Source: Pontiellaceae bacterium B12227
Lineage (GTDB): Bacteria > Verrucomicrobiota > Kiritimatiellia > Kiritimatiellales > Pontiellaceae
Assembly (NCBI GenBank): GCA_029432775.1
Contig: JAROAZ010000005.1
Coordinates: 1 to 64,000 of the forward strand
Length of the DNA stretch: 64,000 nucleotides
Reading direction: 5' to 3'
Shown: positions 48,401 through 56,171 of the stretch, piece after piece
Layout of the letters: every line of letters begins with the position of its first letter
Position numbering within the stretch: position 1 is the stretch's first letter
Program-made: the position numbers and the translations under genes
The notes under the pieces: model-generated
Databases searched by the model: none
What the model was told of the DNA's origin: nothing
Seen by the model: the letters and a program-made list of their open reading frames with translations, nothing else

Positions 48401-50135
48401 GGGTTCGGTCACTCATCGTCTGGTCGACGGACTTGGACAGGAAGATTTCGCATTCTGGCGCGGAGGTAGCGCTGTACGTAACATGACCGTTCCTTCGGGG
48501 CGCAACGTCCGCCGGCTTCTCTTTGGTAACAAAGACGGATCGGGATCCGCCTTGCAGGAGACCTTTATCGGACGGGGCGTGGTGCTCGAGAGCGCGCTGA
48601 ATACCACTAACCTGAAGGAGCCGGTCGCCGGCTTCCTGCTCAATCGCATGGTTGATTATCTCGTCGATTATCAACCCGCGGAAACAGCGGCTAACTTGGT
48701 GGTGGTCGGTGAGGGGCCGTTCGAGATATGGGTCAACGCGTTGGGTGCGAGTGTGCAGTCCGACCTTTCGGCATCGGCGATTGCCGCCGTGGATGCGCAG
48801 AACGCATCGGCGCTTACGGGCGCTAAGAGTGACTTGATGTCCCACCTCGAACAGGGCGGAACGGTTTGGTTCTCAGACGTTACACCCGATACGATCGATC
48901 TCGTTCGTGAAATCAGCGGCAAGCCGCTTCGCTTGACGGAGCCCTTTTTCGGTCAGCGTTTTTGCTGCATCAAAGCACCGGTTTCCTGGGCGCGGGTTGG
49001 ATCGCCTCACGAGTGGGTCGATTATTATGACGGCATTCTGGCCCCGTATCCGTTCGAACCGAACTTCAGTCCGCTGCTGGCTGGCATCGCTAATCTGGAT
49101 CTTGACTGGAAAGGAACACCGATGTTCCGTCAAGGTATTGAAATCGAAGGCATGAATCCGGTTTCGGCTTCCGCAGATCATCAGATATTGATCAGCAACT
49201 GGCATATCGGCTCCGAGGGAACCGACCATCTTTACGGCGAAAACCTTAACGGAGTGCGCGACCTGCGCCAGAGCAGCTGGTTCGTTAACCGCGACCCGGT
49301 GGTGCTGGAACTTGCGGTCGGCAAGGGGCGTGTCATTATTTTGCAGCTCGACCTCACGGCGGGCGGCGACAAGGCCAAACGGATACTGCAGACGCTGCTG
49401 ACCAACCTAGGCGTCTCGTTTGACGGTGCGATGCCCGCGCCGGCAGAAGCGATCTACAGCTCCAAACTTCGGAACGATCAGCTAGCCCGCTTCGCGGTCT
49501 ACGATACACAGATTGATCCGGTTCAGCGTCAGTTCTACGGGGTGCCAAACCCCATGCCGGACTACCACAAAGAAACCCGTATCGGGGTGATGGCGACTGA
49601 GGAAGCTGAACTACCACTTATGGGCTTCTTCGGCGATTCGCTGACTCTGGGACTTTCCAATCCATTGGCGGAAAAGCTGGAAGGCGTTGTTCAGATGGAT
49701 AAACCGATTTTGCTTCACCGCAGCCGCTCTGCCGGCGGGATATTGAAAAATAAAATCGGCGACGCAACATATGCGCGTGTCGTTTTCTCGATCGGAGAAG
49801 TGGATGCGGGTGTGGAAACCACGGACGCTGAATTCCGCAGTCATCTTGAAGCGATCCTGAAGGTGATCTCAGAACATTCGCAGAAGGTATACTGGGTACC
49901 CGCTCCGTCTGCGTATGGAAACGGTGAAAACGCTGCCCGCGCCCGTGAGCTCAATCAGATTGCCACCGAGTTTTTCGACGGGAAAGATGTCTATATGCTT
50001 CCGTTCGTCTATGCGGATCAAACGGATTTGCCTTCCGGTTACTTCTCCGGATTCAGCACGAAATTCCAGCCGGAGGAGGCAAAGGTTTTGGCGGAGCGTT
50101 TAGGTCAGGGGATCATCTCCTTTGGCGCGCAATAG
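45441..50135 (+). CDS. Giant GH2-family hydrolase fused to SGNH-like domain
   Basis: Protein of 1564 residues, about twice a usual GH2 enzyme. After a signal peptide come the GH2 sugar-binding sandwich (LNGTWKLKVDGVDEPADVRVPSSY), the Ig-like domain and the barrel. The acid/base is Glu410 in SVANELHW and the likely nucleophile Glu476 in VWDEIGN. Residues about 640-1390 hold further beta and amidotransferase-like segments. Residues about 1395-1560 are an SGNH-like domain with GDSL (Ser1400), but the block III motif reads GEVD and no Asp-x-x-His is seen near the end, so esterase activity is doubtful. The GH2 part would act as a beta-galactosidase, glucuronidase or similar enzyme. Confidence 0.85.
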   Translation: MNGCRVKRVMGLACGLLFAATSIAELEPTGSGALRSEVCLNGTWKLKVDGVDEPADVRVPSSYAGQDQLWGHDHWDVWGYPKAWYDRAAVYSKTFQIPENLGNQRVLIHFGGVRHVVTVEVNGQEAGRWNDSYIPFAFDITDLVQAGENDMKVHIASDRTCGLFEDYNQNRRGIYQDVHLQFVPEVRVTPDIYIQTSVINQEMTCEIPVRNDSAKPQTFGLQFKVVDANGTVVKNWSAGKKITVAPGDVETVTVSEPWKNPHLWSIDDPNLYHLETEVVSENKTVLDRHSLRFGFREITWEGPHLFLNGREIFLRGHGGHELGDLQHSKEYAELWIKQLKDQGLDLMRLHDYPRDDALYDAADEMGFLFLAEAAHHFRLPPVELQMAHTERMVKRLRNRPSVLMWSVANELHWRNFPEPVHLIELCRKLDPTRPAFNSDFSAYSLHGDVVAHHYKADEIWTDWEKYGPDKVMVWDEIGNVWQHDRPLKTGPAGFEISSQDVATGIWRDGWEQMRTDIEIMADGKEINGKFYRVNAYIPWEYSYVFYRFQPLNNFQRFYPEYEEIEGSKGMKPLFINPCATTHNLWDPTLPEFQPNAGLYCFNEYLARVRFPDDSKDRTFFSGQTVKQNGRLFYEDYRPADRVEFRVETPDGKVLNAVTQNVSLAAGEYVPEFASAWKLPVVETLTPVRIVRQFSNKGEIGYRKVSEAKIFPTFQSVDLVARKIAVVGKDLQRIFGGAGVPVSTAQLIITESMDPDAEALVANGVRVLVLSANDVAGGKQLSHYNMIPKAKHQRFSGAFENVRLADGSTLTFGTPGKERSTITGESFNVDEPHSGAWMTFDLDATFDFSETGLIHLDYRLWMRPGEGGLAKLFTNVGGAPFFRKTIRPMLSDSSGRWFVCGEKDVSELVRESATAYRGSVMFDTLRLTWEPVRLESGAVVATGEKIVPDLSSVSAIGFVFDETNPGAPVQFTAISLRGGAKAEATLQPGSVTHRLVDGLGQEDFAFWRGGSAVRNMTVPSGRNVRRLLFGNKDGSGSALQETFIGRGVVLESALNTTNLKEPVAGFLLNRMVDYLVDYQPAETAANLVVVGEGPFEIWVNALGASVQSDLSASAIAAVDAQNASALTGAKSDLMSHLEQGGTVWFSDVTPDTIDLVREISGKPLRLTEPFFGQRFCCIKAPVSWARVGSPHEWVDYYDGILAPYPFEPNFSPLLAGIANLDLDWKGTPMFRQGIEIEGMNPVSASADHQILISNWHIGSEGTDHLYGENLNGVRDLRQSSWFVNRDPVVLELAVGKGRVIILQLDLTAGGDKAKRILQTLLTNLGVSFDGAMPAPAEAIYSSKLRNDQLARFAVYDTQIDPVQRQFYGVPNPMPDYHKETRIGVMATEEAELPLMGFFGDSLTLGLSNPLAEKLEGVVQMDKPILLHRSRSAGGILKNKIGDATYARVVFSIGEVDAGVETTDAEFRSHLEAILKVISEHSQKVYWVPAPSAYGNGENAARARELNQIATEFFDGKDVYMLPFVYADQTDLPSGYFSGFSTKFQPEEAKVLAERLGQGIISFGAQ

Positions 50136-50201
50136 AAGTAAATGTTCCAGGGGTTGGGAAATGGGTGTACCGTTTTTCCAATCCTTGGAATTCGAGAGAG
50201 G

Positions 50202-50227
50202 GCGCACCCCTGAATTCAGGGGTGCGC
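50202..50227 (+). repeat. Perfect 26-bp palindrome upstream of sulfatase gene
   Basis: Thirteen-base arms meet with no loop: GCGCACCCCTGAA and its exact complement. The central 18 bases are the repeat used in the promoter at 50206-50250. No T-run follows, so a terminator role for the gene before it is less likely. Confidence 0.7.
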
Positions 50228-50250
50228 AGCGTGTCGGGGATATGTAGGAT
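50206..50250 (+). promoter_or_regulatory. Perfect inverted repeat plus TANNNT hexamer
   Basis: ACCCCTGAATTCAGGGGT (50206-50223) is perfectly symmetric, and TAGGAT follows after 21 bases (50245-50250). It lies upstream of the sulfatase at 50300. The spacing matches the 26015 and 56121 sites exactly. Confidence 0.65.
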
Positions 50251-50254
50251 CAGG

Positions 50255-50282
50255 TTTGTGATTTGTGATTTGTGATTTGTAA
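50255..50282 (+). repeat. Seven-base tandem repeat in mRNA leader
   Basis: Three copies of TTTGTGA and one TTTGTAA run head to tail between the predicted promoter and the ribosome site of the sulfatase at 50300. Copy number could vary by slippage. Confidence 0.8.
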
Positions 50283-50299
50283 TTTGAGTGGAGATAAAC

Positions 50300-51796
50300 A
50301 TGTTTAAACAGAATTTTATAATGCTCGCGATAGCGATCGGCACGGTGGGGGCGCTGGCGGAGTCCCTCCCCAATATCATCATTGTTCTGGCCGACGATCT
50401 CGGCTACGGGGACGTCTCGTTTTTGAATAAGGACTCAAAGGTGATTACGCCTCATATGGATACGCTGGCCAAAGAAGGGGTATGGGCCACTGACGCACAT
50501 TCACCGAGTGCGATTTGCAGTCCCAGTCGGTATGCGATGCTGACCGGGCGCTATGCATGGCGAAAAATGAAATCGGGCCGTTTAAGTCCATGGGATTCAT
50601 TGTCTATAGATGCCAACCGGGTCACCATCCCGTCGATGTTAAAAACAAAAGGATACCACACGGCGTGTATTGGTAAGTGGCATCTGGGGTATAACTGGCC
50701 GTGGAAAGGCGGACAAAGGCCTCCCAAAGAAATCATTGGTTCGAATACCAGCACCGCCAAAAATGAGGTGTTTGACTGGACCCAGCCCATCGAGGGACCT
50801 ACATCAACCGGTTTCGATTACTACTTTGGCGTGGACTGTCCAAATTTCCCGCCCTTTGCATTTATTCAAAACACTAAATTGACCTGTGATCCGGTCGATT
50901 TTAATGGGAAAGCGCTAAAGTCCAAAGGTCCGAGAGGATATATCCATGGTGTCGGCCCCGGAGAAGAAGGGTGGAACCTGGAAAGAATTTTGCCAAAAAT
51001 CACGGAGCAGGCCGTTACTTATATCAACGAGAAAAGCAGCAAGTCAGAGCCTTATTTTCTCTACTTCAGCCTGACGGCACCCCACACACCGGCTGCCGTA
51101 ACCAAATCGTTTAGTGGTAAAAGCGACGCGGGCAGCTACGGAGACTGGGTGGTCCAGACGGATGATGCGATCGGGCAGGTTATTGATGCAATAAAGTCAT
51201 CCGGTGAATTTGATAACACACTCATTATATTGTCCAGCGACAATGGTCCTGAAGCGTTTACGCGTGACTTAATCCAATCCCACTCGCATCGTTCTGCGGG
51301 TTACTTGCGAGGCATCAAAGGCGATGCATGGGAAGGGGGGCATCGGGTTCCGTTTATTGCCTCCTGGCCCAACGGGAACCTCAAGGGCGGACGATCGATA
51401 GACGCGTTTTTCTCCCTGACCGATCTTTTTGCAACGATTGCCGGGATCGTTGATCATCCATTGAATGAAGGGGTGGCAGAAGACAGCCTGGATATCCTTC
51501 CCTCTTTGCTCAATGACACCAAGGTAAGAGATGAAATGATCTATCACTCCGGACGACAAGCCTATGGGTTCCGCCAGGGCGACTGGGCTTATTTACGCAA
51601 AGGCGGAAGCAAGCCGGAGCCGGACTGGTACCAGGAAATAAACGGGATTCAAAACGCTGATGAAGGAAAAGCACTGTATGACCTATCCGAAGATAGAGGA
51701 CAAACGCACAACGTAGTTACTCAATATCCCGAAAGAGCGAAACGGATGGCCGACCGACTTACAGAAATAGAAAAATCAAAGGCGACCCGCAACTAA
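50300..51796 (+). CDS. Secreted sulfatase (formylglycine type)
   Basis: Sulfatase of 498 residues. GGAG at 50290-50293 fits the ATG at 50300; a GTG twelve bases earlier would overlap that site. The signal peptide is MFKQNFIMLAIAIGTVGALAE. PNIIIVLADDLGYGD, CSPSR (Cys73), GKWHLGYNW, TAPHTPA, LSSDNGPE and WEGGHRVPF are present. Its layout, including a DYYFGVDCPNFPPFAF segment, is close to the sulfatase at 1247 (DYFFGENLPNFPPYAF), so the two probably share substrate type. It is followed by a GH97 enzyme in the same unit. Confidence 0.95.
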   Translation: MFKQNFIMLAIAIGTVGALAESLPNIIIVLADDLGYGDVSFLNKDSKVITPHMDTLAKEGVWATDAHSPSAICSPSRYAMLTGRYAWRKMKSGRLSPWDSLSIDANRVTIPSMLKTKGYHTACIGKWHLGYNWPWKGGQRPPKEIIGSNTSTAKNEVFDWTQPIEGPTSTGFDYYFGVDCPNFPPFAFIQNTKLTCDPVDFNGKALKSKGPRGYIHGVGPGEEGWNLERILPKITEQAVTYINEKSSKSEPYFLYFSLTAPHTPAAVTKSFSGKSDAGSYGDWVVQTDDAIGQVIDAIKSSGEFDNTLIILSSDNGPEAFTRDLIQSHSHRSAGYLRGIKGDAWEGGHRVPFIASWPNGNLKGGRSIDAFFSLTDLFATIAGIVDHPLNEGVAEDSLDILPSLLNDTKVRDEMIYHSGRQAYGFRQGDWAYLRKGGSKPEPDWYQEINGIQNADEGKALYDLSEDRGQTHNVVTQYPERAKRMADRLTEIEKSKATRN

Positions 51797-51822
51797 ACAT
51801 TGTGGAGATAAAAGAGGTTCAT

Positions 51823-53727
51823 ATGAAGACACTATTTATACTCACACTGCTACTCTGCAGCCCGGCTCTACTCTCGGCGGTTGAGCTGAAAAGTCCCAAT
51901 GGAGATCTCACGATCCATGTTGAGGTCGAGGATGGCCAGATATTTTATTCCGTGACGCACTCCAGGGGAGCGCTGTTGCTCGATTCCCGGATGGGCATCA
52001 TCGTTAGTGATAAGGATTTGGGAAGCGGGGTCACATTGGGCAAAGAAAGTGCGTATACGGTCAATGAGTCCTACCCCTGGCGCGGTAATAAATCCTTGGT
52101 AAAGAACCACTGCAACGGCAAACGCGTTGAGGCAAAAAGTCAGGGGCGGGACTGGGTTCTTGAGCTGCGTGCTTACAATGAAGGGATTGCTTTCCGCTAC
52201 CTTCTGAACCTGAATAAGCCCACTCGAATCAAAGGTGATTCTCCCCGTTGGCAGTTACCCAATAATACGACTGCCTGGTACCAAACCAACACGAGAAACT
52301 ACGAAGGTACTTATACCCACCATCGTATCGATCAGATTCCTCTTACGATGAAGGCAAAGGGCGATAAAATAGTGGATGCGACTTTAGGCGGTCCCATTAC
52401 ATTGGTTTTCCCTAACGGCATGTACGGCGCTTTGACCGAGGCCAATGTCATGGGCTATAGCGGGATGACCTTTAAGCCGACACAAACGTATACGCTGGAG
52501 AGTATCTTTGAGGATAACCGTAGTGGCTGGATGATGGATGGAGCGGTGAAAACTCCATGGCGGTTGCTGATGGTTGCAGAGGACTTGAATGCACTGGTCA
52601 ATAATGATCTCGTTCACAATGTCTGCCCGGCTCCGGATCCTGACCTGTTTCCAAAGGGAATTGAAACGGACTGGATACAACCGGGTCGCGCGCTTTGGCA
52701 ATGGTGGGCGTATAATGACCCCGGAACACACTGGAGCACACAAAAGGAATTTGTTGATCAGGCTGCCGCGCTGAACTGCCGGTATTACCTGGTGGATGAA
52801 GGCTGGGAACACTCGCGCCAGGAGTGGTTTAAGCCCGGTGAAAGCCCGTGGGTGAAAATGAAAGAACTGTGCAATTACGCCGCCGAACGGAACGTAGGCA
52901 TTTGGGCCTGGCGCTCATACTATGCCTCGGAGAAAAGGCAGTTCCAGGGGTTGGATACGGAAGCGAAGCGGGAGGAGTTCTTCAAAAAGTGCGCTGAAGT
53001 GGGAATTAAAGGGGTGAAACTGGACTTTATAAACAGCGAAAGCCAAAAGCTCCTGAATTTTTATGAAGACTGCCTGCGCAAAGGGGCAGAATACAAAATC
53101 ATGCTAAACTTCCATGGTGCCAACAAACCGGCCGGTGAAGCACGCACCTGGCCCAATGAAATGACACGTGAGGGCATCCACGGACTTGAACAGGCGAAGT
53201 GGCGGCCGATCCCGCTCAGCCACTATACGACACTTCCATTCACCCGAATGTTGGCAGGACATGGCGATTTTACGCCGACCACCTTTCAGGAAAAATATCA
53301 GAGAGGGACATCCTCAACGCTGCAGTTGGCCACAGCCGTGCTGTACACCTCATCCATTCTCTGCTGGGCCGATCAACCGGAGATCTATCTGGAAAGCTCA
53401 GCACTGGAGTACGTCAAAAAAATGCCTACGGTCTGGGATGAAACGCGTGTGCTCAAAGACAGTACGATTGGCGGAGTCGCCGCATTTGCCCGTCGCTCCG
53501 GGGACACATGGTATGTGGTTGTGCTGAACGGTACAGATGCGGAGAGTGATTATAGTTTAGATCTCTCATTTTTGCCGAAAGGCCGCTGGGCTGGAAGCCT
53601 GGTTGAGGACGACATGTCTGACAAAGTGAAGATGAAGCACTCACAGAAGGTGCTCAAAGCGAGTGACACCATAAACGTTACGATGCATTCAGGAGGCGGT
53701 TTTTTACTTCGCTTGCAATCTCGATGA
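51823..53727 (+). CDS. Alpha-glycosidase, GH97 (retaining type)
   Basis: GH97 enzyme of 634 residues. GAGG six to seven bases upstream fixes the ATG at 51823. The N-terminal super-sandwich shows SPNGDLTIHVEVEDG and AYNEGIAFRYLL. The barrel contains RALWQWWAYNDPGTHWSTQKEFVDQAAALNCRYYLVDEGW. Asp401 in VKLDFINSES sits where retaining GH97 alpha-galactosidases have their nucleophile; the inverting alpha-glucosidase branch uses Glu residues elsewhere. The alpha-galactosidase reading is therefore favoured. The final part is the usual C-terminal beta-sandwich. It is co-transcribed with the sulfatase 26 bases upstream. Confidence 0.93.
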   Translation: MKTLFILTLLLCSPALLSAVELKSPNGDLTIHVEVEDGQIFYSVTHSRGALLLDSRMGIIVSDKDLGSGVTLGKESAYTVNESYPWRGNKSLVKNHCNGKRVEAKSQGRDWVLELRAYNEGIAFRYLLNLNKPTRIKGDSPRWQLPNNTTAWYQTNTRNYEGTYTHHRIDQIPLTMKAKGDKIVDATLGGPITLVFPNGMYGALTEANVMGYSGMTFKPTQTYTLESIFEDNRSGWMMDGAVKTPWRLLMVAEDLNALVNNDLVHNVCPAPDPDLFPKGIETDWIQPGRALWQWWAYNDPGTHWSTQKEFVDQAAALNCRYYLVDEGWEHSRQEWFKPGESPWVKMKELCNYAAERNVGIWAWRSYYASEKRQFQGLDTEAKREEFFKKCAEVGIKGVKLDFINSESQKLLNFYEDCLRKGAEYKIMLNFHGANKPAGEARTWPNEMTREGIHGLEQAKWRPIPLSHYTTLPFTRMLAGHGDFTPTTFQEKYQRGTSSTLQLATAVLYTSSILCWADQPEIYLESSALEYVKKMPTVWDETRVLKDSTIGGVAAFARRSGDTWYVVVLNGTDAESDYSLDLSFLPKGRWAGSLVEDDMSDKVKMKHSQKVLKASDTINVTMHSGGGFLLRLQSR

Positions 53728-53793
53728 TTCTGCCGCACAGGATGATTGGGCGATGACCGCACACCAAACGCTCAATAACGGATCGATCAAGTT

Positions 53794-53839
53794 CTCATGT
53801 GTTTACGGGATGTTCGCCGGCTTTACTCTGCTGGATACT
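53794..53839 (+). promoter_or_regulatory. Half-site of the inverted repeat plus -10 hexamer
   Basis: The right half TACGGGAT (53804-53811) is identical to that at 26025-26032, while the left half is poorly conserved. GATACT lies at 53834-53839, one base further than usual. It precedes the histidine phosphatase gene at 53893. Confidence 0.35.
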
Positions 53840-53892
53840 TCAGTTTGAGAATCTAGGCTATACGCGTAGATGAAATATAAGGAGTGGTTGGC

Positions 53893-54951
53893 ATGCTCAT
53901 GAAAAAAATCCGTATTCTGATAGTAGTCGCCAGTGTGTTGTCGGGGGTGAGTACCTCATCTGCGGGGCTTAAAATTTATTACATCCGCCATGCTGAAGGC
54001 GGGCATAACGTGAAGCAGGACTGGGAATATCGAAAGGTGCCCAAAGATCAATGGCCCGCGTATGTAGGGGATCACAATGCATTTACCCCGAAGGGATTGG
54101 TTCAGCAGGCTGCGGTGGCCGGTCAGCTGAAGAAATTCGACATTGATTTTATCGCGGCCAGCCCCGCGTGGCGTTGTCAGAATACGATTCTGCCCTATAT
54201 GAAAGAGACGGGGTCCAAGGGCGAGATCTGGCCGGAGCTCCACGAGTTAAGCGCCAATGCGCTGATTCTTTCCACTGATTTGCCGGTGCCTACAGAGCCG
54301 ATTCTGGGTGCAGGGGAGCCCATAGAACTGCCTCCCGAAGAAGCGCTCTATTTTACTGTGCGTGAGGACGGGCAGCGTTGGTTCGAAATATCCCGGAGCG
54401 GAGCTGATCGGGAGCAGTTGAATGCCGCGGCTCGCGTGGTGATTCAACGGGTGGTGGACATGATTCAGGATCGCTTCGGCGGGACAGATAAAACCATCCT
54501 CCTCTCCGGGCATGGAAGCAGCGGTCAAGCGGTTCTCCGAATGCTTACGCAGGATCCGCTGGACGAATTTTCCGGGATTGCAAATACAGGCATTTGGATG
54601 GTGGAAGAGCAACCCGACGGCTCGTTTAAGCTGATACTATACAACAGTTATCCACTCGAAAACGGCAAGCCATCCGCCGCATCAAAGTTTGCGCTGATGG
54701 ATACAAATGGTGACGGGCAGGTGACCAAGGCGGAATACGTTGCGCGCCATGCTTCCGGCTTCAAGCGGAAGGATAAAAATAACGACGGATTTCTTTCTTC
54801 GGATGAGCATGGTCATTCCTCTTTTAAAGGCGCGGACAAAAACAAGGATAATCAATTGTCGGAAGAAGAGTATGCGGCCATTTTTGAGGAGCAGTTCGAT
54901 CACTCCTATGACAAAAACGGCGACGGCATCTACACAGTCGGAGAGAGGTAG
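53893..54951 (+). CDS. Secreted histidine phosphatase with C-terminal EF-hands
   Basis: Protein of 352 residues. AAGGAG eight bases upstream supports the ATG at 53893. A signal peptide precedes the phosphoglycerate-mutase-like fold: YYIRHAEGGH with the phospho-accepting His33, ASPAWRCQNT, and the second His207 in LLSGHGSSG. The last 80 residues carry EF-hand loops: DTNGDGQVTKAE, DKNNDGFLSSDE, DKNKDNQLSEEE and DKNGDGIYT. The fold removes phosphate groups, but an exported, calcium-loaded version in a polysaccharide locus has no obvious substrate. It may act on phosphorylated sugars or use the fold for another ester. Confidence 0.88.
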   Translation: MLMKKIRILIVVASVLSGVSTSSAGLKIYYIRHAEGGHNVKQDWEYRKVPKDQWPAYVGDHNAFTPKGLVQQAAVAGQLKKFDIDFIAASPAWRCQNTILPYMKETGSKGEIWPELHELSANALILSTDLPVPTEPILGAGEPIELPPEEALYFTVREDGQRWFEISRSGADREQLNAAARVVIQRVVDMIQDRFGGTDKTILLSGHGSSGQAVLRMLTQDPLDEFSGIANTGIWMVEEQPDGSFKLILYNSYPLENGKPSAASKFALMDTNGDGQVTKAEYVARHASGFKRKDKNNDGFLSSDEHGHSSFKGADKNKDNQLSEEEYAAIFEEQFDHSYDKNGDGIYTVGER

Positions 54952-54954
54952 CTT

Positions 54955-56064
54955 ATGAAAAACGGTTTATTCGTTCAGTCAGGTTTGCTCGTTGCATTGT
55001 TTACTGCATCGGGATTTGTTTCAGCACAGCAGGAGGCACAGCGTGCTCGTGCCTTGCCCTACAGTGGAACCTGGGGGGTGCGTATCCTCGCTCCGACGGC
55101 GTATGATAAAAGTGTAACGCCGAACGCGGCCGTGAATGCGGAGAATTTTGACATCGATGCATTTATGAAACAGATCGACCAGTTGACGTCCATAAACCAT
55201 GTCATGATCAATATTGGAAGGGGGCATCAGGCCAGTTGGTATTCTTCCCCCTATCCCAAGATGGCCGCCATTATGGGGGAAGATCTATTTCCGCATCGCG
55301 ACTTTTTCGGCGAGATGGTGGATGCACTAAAATCCCGCGACTTAAAGGTGTTGGTCTATTTTAGCGTCACCGGAATGGATCAGGGCTACCTTTCAAAAGA
55401 GCAAATGAAGACCTGGAGAGCGCATCTCGCTTCTGCTGGATTAACACATAATGAAGGCGTGGCTCAAATCATGGAGTACTATTCGCTAAAGTTCGGTGAT
55501 AAAATCGACGGGTGGTGGGTTGATCGCGTTAACTTCAGAGTTCCGGATGAAGACCGAAAACGCTTTGCAACAGCGCTACGTGCCGGCAATCCGAATACCA
55601 TGGTTGCGATGCATACGAAAGTAGGATCTCCTGTTCGACAAGGGACACCATTCTGTGATTACGCAGCGGGGCATCCCTGGACAATGAAAGAACAGATCCC
55701 ATGGGACGACGGGGTGAAGAACGAAAATATAGATTTGATTAAAAGTATTGAAGCCGGGCCGTGGGTTAATCAAACCGGAGCACCTGATGATCATGAGGGT
55801 ACAGCGCTAGGTCATATTTTCATACCGATTCAGGAAAAATGGAGGGATGGAATTGCCGCTTTTCCAACCGACCAAGCGATTGAGTGGACGACACGGGTGA
55901 TGGATGCCGGTGGCATGTACACCTGGGCTGTTGCACGGGAAGGCCATGGATTTGCATCACCTCAATTTAAGCAATTAGTCGAGATGAATGCTGCGATTGA
56001 ATCCAGGTGCGGGACCGCTCGCAGCAGTTCAAATCGAGCTGATCAGCCTCCTGCACAGGATTAG
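54955..56064 (+). CDS. Secreted GH29-like TIM-barrel protein
   Basis: Protein of 369 residues with a signal peptide (MKNGLFVQSGLLVALFTASGFVSAQQ). The body looks like a glycosidase barrel related to GH29: GTWGVRILAPTAYDKS, INHVMINIGRGHQASWYSS, FFGEMVDALKSRDLKVLVYFSV and DKIDGWWVDRVNF. The DGWWVDR segment sits where GH29 has its nucleophile. The usual KHHDGF motif is absent and the protein is shorter than true fucosidases, so activity and family are uncertain. It starts three bases after the phosphatase stop with GAGAGG upstream, so the two are co-translated. Confidence 0.65.
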   Translation: MKNGLFVQSGLLVALFTASGFVSAQQEAQRARALPYSGTWGVRILAPTAYDKSVTPNAAVNAENFDIDAFMKQIDQLTSINHVMINIGRGHQASWYSSPYPKMAAIMGEDLFPHRDFFGEMVDALKSRDLKVLVYFSVTGMDQGYLSKEQMKTWRAHLASAGLTHNEGVAQIMEYYSLKFGDKIDGWWVDRVNFRVPDEDRKRFATALRAGNPNTMVAMHTKVGSPVRQGTPFCDYAAGHPWTMKEQIPWDDGVKNENIDLIKSIEAGPWVNQTGAPDDHEGTALGHIFIPIQEKWRDGIAAFPTDQAIEWTTRVMDAGGMYTWAVAREGHGFASPQFKQLVEMNAAIESRCGTARSSSNRADQPPAQD

Positions 56065-56120
56065 AAAACGTGCGTTTTGGGCGTTTTTGGGGTGTAGACG
56101 TTAATCTGGACAGCCGCTGA

Positions 56121-56165
56121 ATCCCGTGAATAAGGGATAGGCAGGACTTTTGCATGTGGTACGGT
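56121..56165 (+). promoter_or_regulatory. Inverted repeat plus TANNNT hexamer; leaderless promoter
   Basis: ATCCCGTGAATAAGGGAT (56121-56138) is followed after 21 bases by TACGGT (56160-56165). The ATG at 56172 is 12 bases from the start of the hexamer, so transcription should begin at the start codon. Repeat-to-ATG geometry equals that of 31804/31855. Confidence 0.6.
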
Positions 56166-56171
56166 CTAGGC

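Noticed and set aside
50255..50282. Heptad repeats as a CRISPR-like array
   Set aside because: Direct head-to-tail seven-base units without spacers are a simple tandem repeat. No CRISPR array, tRNA, rRNA or insertion sequence was seen anywhere in the window.
56154..56171. ATG at 56154 as start of the giant sulfatase fusion
   Set aside because: AGGA upstream supports it, but the predicted -10 hexamer lies inside this stretch, and the ATG at 56172 gives the normal signal peptide and the same geometry as 31855.
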